This document shows positions 24,198 through 37,700 of a DNA stretch of 64,000 nt, piece after piece; within the stretch, counting starts at the first letter, position 1; every line of letters begins with the position of its first letter. The stretch is from NCBI GenBank assembly GCA_963921425.1, contig OY992837.1, positions 14,047,896-14,111,895 on the forward strand, given 5' to 3'. A model generated the notes under the pieces. That model was given only the letters and a program-made list of their open reading frames with translations, ran no database searches and was not told the DNA's origin. Origin of the DNA: Dryas octopetala. Its lineage: Eukaryota > Streptophyta > Magnoliopsida > Rosales > Rosaceae. The translations under genes were made by a program, and so were the position numbers.

Positions 24198-26110
24198 TAA
24201 TTCTACTACGTGGCCTCATCCAAATCCCTGGTTAGATGTACCGACGTCATGGCTTCCGGACGTGATGACTTCATGGAAGTGAAAGCTTGCAACCAGCCAA
24301 CCAGCAGGCTGCTGCTGCAGCGATGGGTTCACTTCACTCAGCTCGGCTTCGAGAGTTGGCTTGATCGAGGTTGAAGGTAGTCATCTACTGTTTGTCAGCT
24401 TATAAAGAAAAAAGTATTCCTTGTAAATATTTCTATTTATATGATCGTCCACGATTATGTTTAATTTCTATTTATAGGATCTTTGCATGAAAAACACGTA
24501 TCGTGATCATAAGAAAAAATGAATGGTTGACGTTTCTTGTTATATTAATGTTTAAAAGACAAATACTATGTTAATGAAGACAGGTATTCAGGTGCATGCA
24601 TAACATATTGAACACATGACACTATATGAAAAACTCACTAATAAAAAATAAATATACATACTTTTGAGATCTGTATTTCATTATCATTATTTTCAAAAAG
24701 AATATAAAGACTTAAAAAAGTATAATTGGCAGCCTACTTAGTAGATAATATTTCATGAAGAACTTGTCATGGATAAAAGATGTTTGTTCTTGCTACCTTG
24801 GATTCACGTGATTAGTGACAATAGAGCTATCTAATCATGTAATTGGATGTATTAGTATAAGAACGATATATATTGCATTTTGGCATGTGCTTTTGTATTT
24901 TTAAGAATAAACAAAAGTTAAACACGCAACTAGCAAGCTAGACAAGTATTATATATTCTAAGTATTTATCAATTTGATCACTGTATTTTAATTTTTTCAC
25001 ATTTTTTTTTTCAATTAAGTTCCAAGGATGTAAGGAGCTTTAATTGGTTTACAATTGAGCATAAAGTGACTCAAAAATAAAAGTAATATTAATATTTTCC
25101 CACTAAGTAGTATTAGAGATGAAAACTATTATCTCAACTTTTTAAATTCTAATTAATCTGATAATATTTATTTGTTCATAAGTGAACCTCATATGCTATA
25201 ACAAATAAGAAACTGTTATTTCATATGTCACATTCTTCAAGTTGGAATATAATAATTGGTACTGATCCTTTTGTAATATTTTAGCCTTGAAATTAAAAAA
25301 TAATTTGATAATTTGGATGGTCCATAAGCTACGAAAGTAGTGATAGATTATAAGTAGGATTTCAAATGAATTCTAATATTTGTTTTTATTCGATTATTTT
25401 GTTATTCGATCTGATCATTATTGGATGTGAATTAGCCAAGCTTGCATAGACTAGCAAGCCGCCACACTGGTGAAAAGATTTCATCTGCCGTATTATGCAA
25501 GCAATTAATACTATGAAAGGATGGGAGTTGGGGGGGGCCTCCTCCTAAAGCCTTGCAATTGCAATGAATGGAGATAGTTTCTGATTCAGAACAGAACAGA
25601 ACAGAACAGAACAGAACACAGCTCAAACCACAAGAAGCTCACGCGCTCCAAAACAAACGCTGTAGACCCACGTACCGTTTTGTTTTTTAACCGATAAGCT
25701 CTGCATGTCACCCAATTCTTAAGTCCAATTTTACTGTATATCTGGTAAAAGGATCGATGCCTTTTTTTTTGTTTTTTTTGGCCACTTAAAGGATCGATGC
25801 TTAACATAGTGAATTTATTAATACCAATTTTGATGTGGGCCGAGCTGTGCAAGGACGCGGCGATATAGCAAGCAACAAGGTTCTCGCTCTCATCCATCTT
25901 ATTATTACAAGTCAATTTGAATATAACTTGACCCGATTTAAGTGCAAACATTTTTTTTTTTTGGTCATGAAGTGCAAACATTTTTAATCATAACATAGAT
26001 TTTTAAATACTTGAAAAGTCCTTTTAAATTGTCGAGGTGCAAATATTTAGTCGCCGAAATTTGATTCCGAGTTATTAAATAGTAAAATGCATAAAAAATC
26101 TCAAATCGAG
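24198..26110. other. Intergenic region with (CAGAA)n
   Basis: The part next to the VQ gene is GC-richer (24.1-24.37 kb) and probably belongs to its promoter. A pentanucleotide repeat of six CAGAA units lies at about 25587-25616. No gene is supported. Confidence 0.5.
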
Positions 26111-26115
26111 AGGTT

Positions 26116-26369
26116 TGAGACAAAATATGTTTTGGTGTGTAATGCCTTGGACATGAGGTGTACCTCATTAACTAAATAAATAGTACAATAGCTTGAGTTA
26201 CAAGTAAAGTACGTTATCTTGTACACAAACTTAACTATACAAAGACGACTCTAGAACCCTAGCCCTAGTGCATGTGGCGGCTACACTAAGTTGGTGTCTC
26301 GTGCAAGTTACGGGTTTACCTGGAGTGCATGGAAAGCATTATTCCTTGTCCATTAGATATGGTTTATCA
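26116..26369 (-). repeat. 3' LTR of the copia element
   Basis: The LTR runs TG...CA on the minus strand and is preceded there by the polypurine tract at 26370-26378. It aligns along its whole length with the 5' LTR. Confidence 0.9.
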
Positions 26370-27393
26370 TGCCCCCGCAAGCTGAACGGGGAAGATCTCA
26401 CTGGAAGCTTGAACACAATGGACTGACATCGAGAATGAGATCCCTTTGTTATAAAATCCACTAACTGATCACAATACACAAATAACGGACAATGAGATCT
26501 TTTCGAATAACCTTCTCACGAATATATTGATAAGCTACCTAGACCTGACATGTTCGAGCATGAAAAACTAGATTTGCAGCCTAAGAAATAGCACTGACAT
26601 TGTCACACCAAAGATAAGGAGTAGAAATAGGAAGATGAAGATCTCGAAATAAGGATTGAAGCCATGACAAAGTTACAGTCGTGTATAAAATGACATCCAC
26701 ATAAATGAGCAGAAAAATATAAATAAGGCCCAAATGAAAAGTGAATAAGGAAGAATCCGCACTAGAAGCAACAAAGCCCAAATCTTACAAGTAAGATGAG
26801 ATGCACCAAAGAGAGAGGGTTGCTGCTGTTGTAGCGATCTATAGGATCGAAGATAGCCCGTACGTGCTGCCACCATACCCAGATGAAGGTAGAAAAGAAC
26901 TGCCCAATTTTACGTACTGAGGTATTCAGAGCAACATACCCAAGGATAACTGGAGAGAAAGATCCGTTAATCCATTTGAGAATCATCTGGTCATTCTGGA
27001 TCCAATCGTCGTAGGCCATTTAATGTTTTTGATGAGTTTTCCTCCATAATCTCTAAGAAATGATTTTAGACAAACACACGTGCCATCAACAAAACCCCTA
27101 AAAGCACGGCACTTGATGAGCATGGTGATCTAGGCTCGCCATAGAAGGTAATTGTGTTAATCAAGCATGATGGATATGTTGGTGAAGACAAATGGAGCAA
27201 CCAATTGAAAGGAGAGATATGCAATATTCATTATTGAAGTTGGAAAGAGAAGTAGTTGGGGTGACAACAGAATTAGATGAACTCGAAGAAGAAGAAGACA
27301 TGTTGGTGATATATGAGGGACGACTATATGGGGGAGACGGCTAGGGTTTGTGACACAAGCAAATAGAGTCGTTAGACTAAGGCTATGATACCA

Positions 27394-27648
27394 TGAAACA
27401 AAATAGATTTTGGTGTGTAATGCCTCAAATATGAGGTGTATCTTATTAACTAAATAAATAGTACAATATCTTGAGTTACAAGTAAAGTTATCTTGCATGT
27501 ACACAAAGTTAACTATACAAAGAAGACTCTATAACCCTAATCCTAGTACATGTGGCGGCAACACTAAGTTGGAGTCTCGTGCAAGTAAGCTACAGGTTTA
27601 GTTGGAATGCATGGCAAGGATTCTTCCTTGTCCATCGGAGGTTTATCA
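27394..27648 (-). repeat. 5' LTR of the copia element
   Basis: The LTR runs TG...CA on the minus strand, with the primer-binding site at 27382-27393 directly adjacent. Confidence 0.9.
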
Positions 27649-27653
27649 AGGTT

Positions 27654-29486
27654 GTTCCTAAAGGCCTTAACAAATTCCTATTTGGAATAAGAGAATCTCT
27701 ATCTTTTTTAATTGATTCTTATCTCATTGTATATTTTACATTGTTGAATGAACTTATTTGCAAAACAATTATACGATGACAAAATTATCAAAGATTGAGA
27801 TTCCTTACTTGTCAACGTATGAAACATTCCTTGATTTTTAGCTAAGCAATTGTTGAACTTTTGCCTTTGAATAAGTAGAATCAAATGGATTGATATTGAT
27901 ACGATCCAACCTATTATCAAAGATCAAACTCAAACTTAATAAATTATTCTTTTTTTGTATATATGAAGTATGAGATTTCTTTAAGTTGATTTTTAGGAAA
28001 TCTTAGAAGACTTAGATTATACTATTTTCACCTACTTCAACAAAAAAAGCGTGGAACCCTCCGATATAATAACTTTTGTTATAAGTGTAAGAGTATAAAA
28101 CAATTGTTTGCACATTCTCAACGACTTAATTTATCAAAGACATTACAACCAAAATTTCTTTACCATAGTATTAGAAATGAAGATTATGGGCGGGTTGGAC
28201 TCATTACAATCAAAAACCCTACAAGCTACGAACAAAAGCCTTAGAGCAACCGACTCTAACCGATCAAAATCAACTGCAAGATGAGAATACAGAATGAATT
28301 TCACTTGTTGATATAGGCCCACACGTGAGAGGGAGTTTTATACTTTAACAGTGGGGTAAAAGTTATTCAGGGACTTTAAGTCCTTATATGGTATAAGATT
28401 CCTTTTATGGACTATATTAGGAAAAGCATTCGGCTTCCATATGATGACAGCTCCACGATATGATGTGACCACTCCCAATGACTTATTAGTATTATTTGAG
28501 AAGATAGCGAATAGGAGTATAGGACAAACCATTTGACAGGTACATCCAATCAAGGATGACAAATATCAGACCAATGAAAAATATCTGCAAAACTCAGATT
28601 GTTTTGTGTTGGGACTTGGGATTATTTACATCTAGTTTTCGATCATATCTATACTTTAGATTATTTTCATTTTATTTTTCTCAAAATGGATAGTCTATTT
28701 TTATATTTGTTCACATCTTTTACAATAATTTTACCTCATGCATAAACTAGTTATAGTTTAGTATTTTACTCTTGAAATATTGAAAAGATTTCAACTAGTT
28801 AAAAGAAAAATGTAAAATAAAATTAAAAGAAAAATGTAACATAAAATTTTGCAACTAATTAAATACTATAACTTATTCAAAGTCTCAAAGATAACATTAA
28901 AAAAACCCCTCAAAAGAGATGGTATATATATAATATATCTTAAGCTAGCCAATTATCCCATTGTCCAAATATATACAGATCTGCAACTACTTATAGAATT
29001 ATATATCTGACAACATCGCTATACACGTGTCCAAAGCATCAATGTAGATATTTGTGTACCCCTCCAAGCCTCATCCTACATCATTTGTTTAAAGAAGTAA
29101 AAACAAATATCGCATGAAAATTGAAAATCAGACAAAGGTTAGATGGATGGCTATTGGGGGATTCAAAATTTTGTACGCTTGCTATAAGAAGCCAAACAAG
29201 TGTGTCCCTTTCATCAACTGCAGTATTTTCCTCTACCACTTTGCTTAGTGTGCACCCACTTGTGCATGGTCCATACTCATAATAGTTTCATTTAAGTACC
29301 AAGCTAGGGTACTGTCAGAGAAAGTGACCTCATGAACATTTATAGCCTCTAATAAATTTTAAATATCTACAACCTTTCTGGCTCTGTTTTTTTCGTACTA
29401 CTTTGAGAAATTCGAGCTAGAAAGCTACATTAGTCTTCAGAAAACAAAGCATTACACGTACTGTTTACTAAGCAGTTCTAGAATGA
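27654..29486. other. Intergenic AT-rich region
   Basis: I see no coding sequence or element with clear ends. The open frames have no recognisable domain. Confidence 0.5.
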
Positions 29487-29495
29487 AAATAAATA

Positions 29496-30220
29496 GGAAT
29501 AAATTCAATTTAGACACATAATTATATAAGTTATTTTAATCAGATATATGAATTTTAAAATATTTTAAATATACATCTGATCTATTATCTAAATTGAAAA
29601 ATGAATTTATGTCTATTGATTCGTTGAGAGATCAGTTAAATGACAACTTGGCTTTTGTTGACCGAGATTAATTGGTGACGTGGCGCTATCTCAGCAAACA
29701 TTTCCCGTCAAATAAGCGACACGGGCCCACAATTTAATAATAATAGAGAGAGAGTTTGTGGGCCCGTGTCAGGGGTTAGGTGGACTCGTGTCGCTCATTT
29801 CCCGCCAAATGAGGGACACAAGTCCACCTAATCCCTGACATAAGTCTACAAACTCATCATCTCTTTCTCGCTCGTTGAACACAAGTGAGATATTTATATT
29901 CGAATTTGGGGGAAAACGTGATGTTTTTTGGAGATTAAATGGTCAGGAGAGCGTTCGACGAACGGGAAAGAGGTGATGAGTGTGTGGGCCCATGTCAAGT
30001 TGACATGTGTTGCTCATTTGGCGGAAAATGTATGCTGAGTTGGTGTCACGTCGCCAATTAATCCCCGTTAACAAAAGGCAAGCTGACATTTAACTGATCT
30101 CTCAATAAATTGATGGACAAAATTTCATTTTTCAATTTACATAATAAATCAGGTGTATACTTGAAATATTTGAAAGTTCGTTTAGCATATATAGTTATGT
30201 GTCTAAATTGAATTTATGCC
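29496..30220. mobile_element. Mutator-like foldback element with 9-bp TSD
   Basis: A 725-bp element has arms that start GGAATAAATTCAATTTAGAC on the left and, inverted, GGCATAAATTCAATTTAGAC on the right. The arms continue through an inverted pair containing gagagatcagttaaatg. An inner part carries GGGCCC, tggtgacgtgg and several gtggactcgtgtc / gacacaagtccac inverted pairs. The exact 9-bp duplication AAATAAATA is at 29487-29495 and 30221-30229. It is non-coding. Confidence 0.9.
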
Positions 30221-30229
30221 AAATAAATA

Positions 30230-32614
30230 AAGGTTCATTGACTTTAGGTACCAAATTATAATGTTTTTTCATTTCAACTACTAAAACATTTATGTCATTT
30301 CACTTTAGGTACCAACTTTAAAAAACATGGTTATATCGAACTGTGACTGTCTAACAGTCATAACTTTTTTATTGATTTATTATTTTTTCAATATTTGCAA
30401 GGCTTAAACTTTAATATTTAGTCTTTGAGTTATAGGACTTTATCCCCCAAACCTAAATCAAAAGTATGAAACCCTTAAAAATTTTGATTTTTTATAAATT
30501 TTACATAGTCACAACCGTGACTGTTCGACAATTACAACTGTATAACAACTGATTTGTGACCTAATCCAAAATGTTTTACTCTAAGTTAGTACCTAAACTA
30601 AAAAAAATTAGTGTCTTGTTGCTTTATTTAAAAACTATTGATATTTGGTATTTAATCATAATTTTCTAAATAAATAAATAGCCTCATTAATATTGTTTAA
30701 TTTCCACAAAATCTCTCTCATCAAAGGGTATATTCCCATTTAATTATACAGTTTATTAGTATTTTTATGTCGATTGTCGGATTCCATTGTGATTTTTTTT
30801 TTTTTAATAAATGGGTTTTTCTCTTTTCGCTTGGTGTTGTTTGATTGTTAAGAAAAAATTAGGAAGCCAGAGGCCAAAAATGGGTCACCAGAATTTTTTT
30901 GAATATGAACAGTTGGTTCACCGATGGACATGTCAATACGGCGACGTATGTTTATTATTAATTTATTATTAAATTATTAATACACCATTAAACCCCTTTC
31001 TACGTTTTATTCTGGCTGCCACCTCAGTTTCATCTTCTGCCATTCAATCTTCTCATATTCAGCTTCTCACTTTGTTTCTTCTTTGCACGACTTCAATTTT
31101 ATTTTCGTTTCATTTAGATTTTTCAGGGTGTCATTCACATTTTAAATGCTACACTAATCATGAAGGTGTGGATGTCTTCAACTTGAAAAATCGAAGAATT
31201 TGAAAGCATGCAATGTTATTGGATGAATCATTTTTAGGAGGAGCGCATACGACCACCAATTTGGATTTTGCCCCACTACAGTGCGAAACGATGGTTTCAC
31301 TTTATTAATTCCTTACTTTATTTTTTTTGTCCATATGGTAATATAATGGTTTTAAGCTCTACGTTCTTTGACTTTTTATTTTATATGTAACCTCACATAT
31401 TTGGTTTTTATTTATTAATTAAAAATTTAAAACCTAACATATTGGAACAACTATATATTATACTCTCTAGGATGTTGATTGTTGAGCTTCCATTTGGTAC
31501 ATAGGACTTCAATGCTTTCAAAATTAAACAAATAAAAAAAAAACTTTCTATCTGACTGTGCAGGCTCTAATTTCATGATGATCTTGTTTTGGTATGAAAA
31601 AGCCTATTTCAATTTTTTATGGTATACGGTGACTTTATACTAGTATTATGATATGGCAATAGCATTTTATTAAAGAAAATTCTATTCGTACCCTAAAATT
31701 TTTCTTATTATACACTACATTTTTTTTTTGTGAACTCTAAATTTCACTTTATACAAAAAGAAAATTAAAACCCAAACCCCACCCTCATTTTCCCCCGTCG
31801 TCGGCAACGACCCCTGACCACCCTCTTTCATTTTTCCTTCTTTCTTTGTTTCTTTCGCTGCATCTCTTTCTCCCTATCTCTTTCATGTACTCATTCTCTA
31901 TATCACTCTCTCTCTCTGTAATAGCCACATGTTGGAGTCAAAGTGATGGTCGATGACATTGCTAGACCTTCGATCTGGAGGTCTAGAAATGTCACCGACC
32001 TCCTCTTTGGCTTCGATGGTTGTTGCAGAAAAGGGGAAAGGAGAGAGAGAGAGAGAGAGAGGGGGGTAGGGGGAGGGGTGGTTAGGGGACCGCTGGTGGT
32101 GGGCAAGAATGAGGGAGGAAATATGGTAGGGTGGGGTTTAGGGTAGCTAGGTTAGGAGCATGCACAAATCTAGGATTTTACTCTCGACTAGGCTAAATTT
32201 GAAGCTAATTTTTTTTTAGTGGAAATAATCTCTAAAACTTTCAACAAAATCTCCTTTGTTTTAATGACATTTTTCAAATTTTTAGAGAACTTGTTAACAC
32301 TACACAATCACATAAACAAATATAATGAATTTGGGTATTAAACTAAAGGTAAGGGCTGATGGGTTATTATTGGAGGGGCTTAACATAGTCCTATATGAAG
32401 AAAAAAAAAAATTGGATGGGCTATAGCCTGTTCTAGCCACCCCTTGGATCCGTGCCTGGTGAGGAGACTTTTTTTTTTTTTTTTTTTTTAATGTTTTTCT
32501 TTAATCTAATTTAAAGGTAAAATTAGAGATTTTTGGGAAAATTTTTTCCTTCTCTGGCCTCTAGGGGCCAAAGCCCAATTTTTGGGGAAAAATTTAAATG
32601 TAAGGTATAGAGAG
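30230..32614. other. Intergenic region
   Basis: The part at 30.24-30.66 kb holds taggtacc/ggtacct and gtgactgt motifs in both orientations, which look like another decayed terminal-inverted-repeat element. A GA microsatellite lies near 32041-32061 next to a G-rich tract. No gene is supported. The open frames at 31.9-32.15 kb are GA/TC low-complexity. Confidence 0.5.
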
Positions 32615-32624
32615 CATTTTGCAT

Positions 32625-33725
32625 GAGAGCAGTTTTGCTCACCTCCTTTAACTCAGGTGTATGCTCACCTCCCATTTAAAATTCTGCCATGTGTTTAAAA
32701 AATTAACCATGAATTAATATATTGTATTTAATTATTTGTGATATTATAATGATGAGAGAAAAAAATAATTTGACAACTCTTTTTTACTTTTATCCTTATC
32801 TTTTATTACTCAACTTTTTTATTACCTATTAATTTTTATTTTCTCTTTTATTTAATTATTTCTAATAATTTTTGCTTCTTTTGTTTTTTTGCTCTTCTAC
32901 AGTACGCCTCTAGTATCTAAAAAACCACATGCATTTAATAATTTTTGCTTTTTTTTTTTGCTCTTTTCTAATAAGCCTCCAGTACCCAAAAAACCACATC
33001 CAATTTTTTTGGGTCAATTTCTCATGTATACACCTTTTATCTATTTTTTTAATTAATTAAAAAAAATAATCCAACAACACCTTTTTTTTTTTGCCTAAGA
33101 ATTCTTCTTTCTTGTCTCATACATGACCTTTTCATATCAAACAAATTCTTAGGTCAATCTAAGGTGTTGCAGCATTTGAAGAGAGAAGAATAGTTGCAAC
33201 GACATAATTTTTTTTTTTTAAAACTCATGTAACTTTTTTATTGGATTTTCTATGTATGTAAATGAGTTGTTTTAGATTTTTGTTTGGCCAACATTTTAGA
33301 TTAAACTTTGCAAATGAGTTTTTTGTTCGAATTGCAAATGTGTTGTTAGAATATTTTATTTTTTAATTAATTAAAAAAATAGATAAATGTGTATACAAGA
33401 GAAGACCCAAAAAAATGGATGTGATTTTTTGAGTACTAGAGGCGTACTGGAGAAGAGCAAAAAAACAAAAAAGTAAAAATTATTAGAAATAATTAAATAA
33501 AAGAGAAAAGAGAAATTAACAGGTGATAAAAAAAAGTTGAGTAATAAAAGATAAGGATAAAATAAGAAAAGAGTTGTCAAATTATTTTTGTCTCTCACCA
33601 TTATAACATCATAAATAATTAAATACAATAGATTAACTCATGGTTAGTTTTTTAAACACGTGGCAGTATTTTAGATGGGAGGTGAGCATACACCTGAGTT
33701 AAAGGAGATGAGCAAAACTGCTCTC
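32625..33725. mobile_element. Mutator-like foldback element with 10-bp TSD
   Basis: A 1.1-kb palindromic element has arms that start GAGAGCAGTTTTGCTCA at both ends. The long arms share gaggtgtatgctcacctccc / gggaggtgagcatacacctg in type and the inverted pair around ttaattaattaaaaaa. The direct repeat CATTTTGCAT flanks it at 32615-32624 and 33726-33735. It is non-coding. Long arms and a 9-10 bp duplication place it with the Mutator-like elements. Confidence 0.9.
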
Positions 33726-33735
33726 CATTTTGCAT

Positions 33736-34711
33736 GGTATGAATTAATAGAATTTCCCTTTATTGAATCATTTAGCTGAATTATTGGCTTCTTTATTGTT
33801 GAGATATATTTACATAGTTACATGAAATATGTTTATTTACAAAATAACTATACGGTCAATTACAAATAAATCAATAAATTTTTTCAAATATTCATCAATG
33901 TACTTTTCCATAGTTTCATACTTTCATTTTAGTCACAATTAACCAAAAAAATAAAAATTACAATAGATCAATAAACATACATTATTATGCAAACTTAGAT
34001 TTGTATTAGGTTTGTGTTTGACTATTACATAGTAAAACTGCTTAGGGTTTAACTCCCGGGTTTTGGGCTCTGTTTAAAATCCGAGATTTAAACCCTAAAC
34101 CATAAGCTCCAGAACCATAATTCTAAACCCTAAATCTCATTTATAATAAAGAAAAAAAATATAATAAGATTAGTTTTCTCACTCTAAAAAAAAAACCAGT
34201 GAGGCAGCTCATTTAAGGCGAGACACAAACATGGCATGAGTACGAACAGACTACAGGCCTTGGGCTGTGCCGGGCTAAGGTCTTAGTTATATGGGTCGAC
34301 ACGAGTATGATACAAAAGTGTGATGGGTCCAACTTAAACGGGTCAGCCTGTTTTACCCCTTTTGAAATTATAGTTTCATTTTACTTTACTCTCCTAAAGT
34401 TTATTATCTCAATTTATTCCTTGAAGTGAGACAACAAAGGGGCTAAATTAAGACAACAAAGGAGGTAAAGTGAAATGTAACTATACTTTCAAGAAGTAAA
34501 TGGGCAAATCAGCCTAGAATTTAAAGTAAGGCCCAGCTTTGCTGGCCCGATTGGTCCTTAAAAAGTTAAACCCTCAAAACCCCTTTTCAATCAGGAAAAA
34601 ATAAAAAAAATAAAAAAAAACCTCTTAAACCCCTTGGGCCCTTGGCTGAAGAAACCATCAAAGTCTCGTCGACGTACCACACAAGGCACAGCAGCAAAGC
34701 AAAACGCAAGC
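33736..34711. promoter_or_regulatory. 5' flank of WDR3 with telo-box and TGGGCY motifs
   Basis: AAACCCTAA motifs occur at about 34090 and 34125. TGGGCY (site II-like) motifs occur near 34259 and 34636, the latter close to the start. Telo-box plus site II is a known pairing in plant promoters of ribosome-biogenesis and ribosomal-protein genes, which fits the WDR3 product. The telo-boxes are about 600 bases upstream, within a small imperfect inverted repeat, so their relevance is uncertain. Confidence 0.35.
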
Positions 34712-37700
34712 ATGGTGAAGTCGTACCTACGGTACGAGCAGGAGGCGGTGTTCGGCGTCATCGTGTCCGCCAATTCGAACATCACGTACGAGAGCTCGGG
34801 GAAGCACCTTCTTGCCCCGGCCCTGGAAAAAGTGGGTGTGTGGCACGTACGACAAGGCGTTTGCACCAAAACCCTAACGCCTTCTCCAGCCTCTGCTGCT
34901 GCTGCTGCTGGTGGACATTCTCTCTCAGTCACCTCCATTGCGGCCTCGCCTTCTTCTCTACTGGTAAAGAAGAGACGAATCAACTAAATTAGAAATCATT
35001 TGTTTACTGCAATCTTGTAATTCTTTCTCTGTCTCTTATAATTTGTTTGCTTAGTGCTTACTGAGAAAAAAAAAAAAAAAGGTTAAAACTTTCGAGTCAC
35101 TAATCACTTTCTAGGATCAAGTAAGTAAATATTTATGACTTTAATAGTCTAGGCTCAATTAAGCAGAGGATTTAGTTTTAGTTCAATATTGTCCAATTAT
35201 GAGAATTTAATATTTAGAAAGTAAGTCTTATATTCCTCTATGTAATATGTATTGCTTTGTTTCTCATGTATACCAAGTGGTTATGGAGTTGGTAACATGG
35301 AAAAAAAAGGAAATGCAGTTAAAAGAAAAAGGAGTTTGGTTTGATAATTTAGATATATATAGTTGAAGAATTTGTTTATACTCAGTTTTAGTTTTATGCA
35401 CTGGTAACTTGGTTAGTGTGCTTGTGAGGCAATGTGACTAGTTTTGATTGATTGCAGATAGCTAGTGGGTATGCAGATGGTAGCGTAAGAATTTGGGATT
35501 CTGAGAAAGGAACCTGTGAGACCACATTGAATGGACATAAAGGGGCTGTCACTGCCTTACGCTACAACAACCTTGGATCAATGCTTGCATCTGGAAGCAA
35601 AGATAATGACATTATATTATGGGATGTGCTTGCTGAGACTGGCTTATTTCGCCTCCGTGGCCATCGCGATCAGGTCACAGATCTTGTCTTCTTGGATTCT
35701 GGTAAGAAACTCGTTAGTTCCTCGAAAGATAAATTTTTGAGGGTGTGGGATCTTGAAACCCAGCATTGCATGCAGACAATTAGTGGCCATCATAGTGAAA
35801 TTTGGTCCATAGATAGCGACCCAGAAGAAAGATATTTGGTCTCTGGCTCTGCAGACCTGGAACTTAGATTTTACACAGTTAAGCATGACTTGGAAGATGA
35901 CCAATCCATTTCTAATGTGAATGGAACTGAAAATAAATGGCAAATTTTGAAGCTGTTTGGTGAAGTTCAGCGCCAAAGCAAGGACAGAGTGGCAACTGTG
36001 AGATTCAACAATTCTGGAAATTTGCTGGCGTGTCAAGTGGCAGGAAAGACGGTAGATATATTCCATGTACTGGATGAGGCTGAATCAAAGCGTAGAGCAA
36101 AACGAAGGCTTCGCCGGAAGAAAGAGAAAAAATATGCAAAAGTGGCACCTGAGGTGATGGAAAATGGGGACACAAATCATGGAGCTGGAGAAGAAGGAAA
36201 TAGTCCTGTGGTTACAGTCCCTGATGTCTTTAAACTTCTTCAAACTATTCGAGCTCACAAAAAGATATGTTCCATGTCTTTGTGTCCAAACACTCCAAAG
36301 AGTTCGCTAGCTACACTAGCTTTGTCTTTGAACAATAATTTGTTGGAATTTTATTCAATTGAAATTGAAAAAACCACAAAAACACTTGCTATAGAGCTCC
36401 ATGGACATCGATCTGATGTCAGAAGTGTAACACTTAGCTCAGACAACACACTCTTGATGTCAACTAGTCATAATGCAGTAAAGTTTTGGAATCCAAGTAC
36501 TGGTTCCTGCCTTCAAACTATTGATTCCGGATACGGTCTGTGTGGTTTTATCCTTCCTAATAGCAAGTATGCACTTGTTGGAACTAAGGAAGGAACAATC
36601 GAAATTATTGATATTGGGAGTAGCACTTGCATTGAAGTAGTGGAAGCTCATGGTGGGTCTGTTGGGTCCATTGCAGCCATTCCCAATGAAAATAGTTTTG
36701 TCACAGGAAGTGCAGATCGTGATGTTAAGTTTTGGGAATATCAAGTTAGACAAAAGTCTGTCCAAGTATGTCTTCTACCATCTCTGTATTAGTATCATTA
36801 TGTTTGTTTTTTTGGGTAACATCTTCTGTATTTACATTAGGATACTTATTTCTTTACCAAAAAAAAAACAATAGGATACTTATTTCTGGAGCATAATACT
36901 GTCTCATCATAATGACATGCTCAGTATATGTTCTGAAATGGTGCTGCTTTAAAAAAAAGAAAATACTAGATTACTCTTTTAGTCCTGTTTTCTGAAATCC
37001 ATAAAAGCATTGATGATATGTAAACTGGAATCTGTTGTGCTTTTAATACTTATTGGTAGTTAAGTCATTTCAGCAATGGGGAGAATACTTCCCTTGCTTT
37101 GACCTCAGAGCATCTATATAGATACATTTATACGTATATATGTTTGCTCATACATACATGTTATTGTACTTACTGCAGTATAATTGGAAGAATGATCGTT
37201 TGTTGTTTTAAGTTTGCATATATATTGTGAGTGAATGTGGTCATTTACTCATTTATGAAGGGTGTCTTCTGTAATGAATCCCATCCTTGATGTTGCTCTC
37301 CAATTTTTGTTTTTCGTTTCTCATATTCCCCATTGATATGTGATATCACCATACTGATCAGATTGGTATGAATTCATTCACTGTGTTTGAAACAGGATTC
37401 TAAGCACCTAATGGTGTCAAATGTAAGGACCATGAAGATGAATGATGATGTTGTTGTGGTTGCTGTTAGCCCTGATGCCAAATATATTTTGGTTGCGTTG
37501 TTGGATTGCACAGTGAAGGTAAAATTGACATAGTCTCATCCGTTTTGTCTTCAATTCATTTTGATTAATTTATTATTTAATATTCTTCTAGGTTGAAACC
37601 AAGACAGTATTTAGTTTTAAAATTCAACTCTCGAAAATGTGGTGCATCTGAATTGGTGATATCATTGTTTTGTTTCACCTTTGTTTAGCATCTGTACTCT

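Larger units (their letters stand above)
26116..27648 (-). mobile_element. Internally deleted Ty1/copia retrotransposon
   Basis: A complete but non-autonomous element lies on the minus strand. Its LTRs are at 27394-27648 (5', 255 bp) and 26116-26369 (3', 254 bp). Both start TGATAAACC and end in CA. The 5-bp target duplication is AGGTT at 26111-26115 and 27649-27653. A primer-binding site (TGGTATCATAGC, one mismatch to the usual initiator-Met type) abuts the 5' LTR, and a polypurine tract (GCGGGGGCA) abuts the 3' LTR. Between them are a gag remnant with a DQMILKWING block at about 26960-27000, a reverse-transcriptase fragment around LIYVDVIL (catalytic YVDD changed to YVDV), and an RNase H fragment around YLWCDNVSA. 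Protease, integrase and most of the polymerase are gone. The LTRs differ by many substitutions and small indels, so the insertion is not recent. Confidence 0.93.

Noticed and set aside
32041-32110. Ser/Leu/Pro frame near 31.9-32.15 kb
   Set aside because: It spans a GA microsatellite and a G-rich run and shows no domain.
35644-36066. Minus-strand frame of 140 residues in WDR3 exon 2
   Set aside because: It is a shadow of the WD40 coding exon on the other strand.
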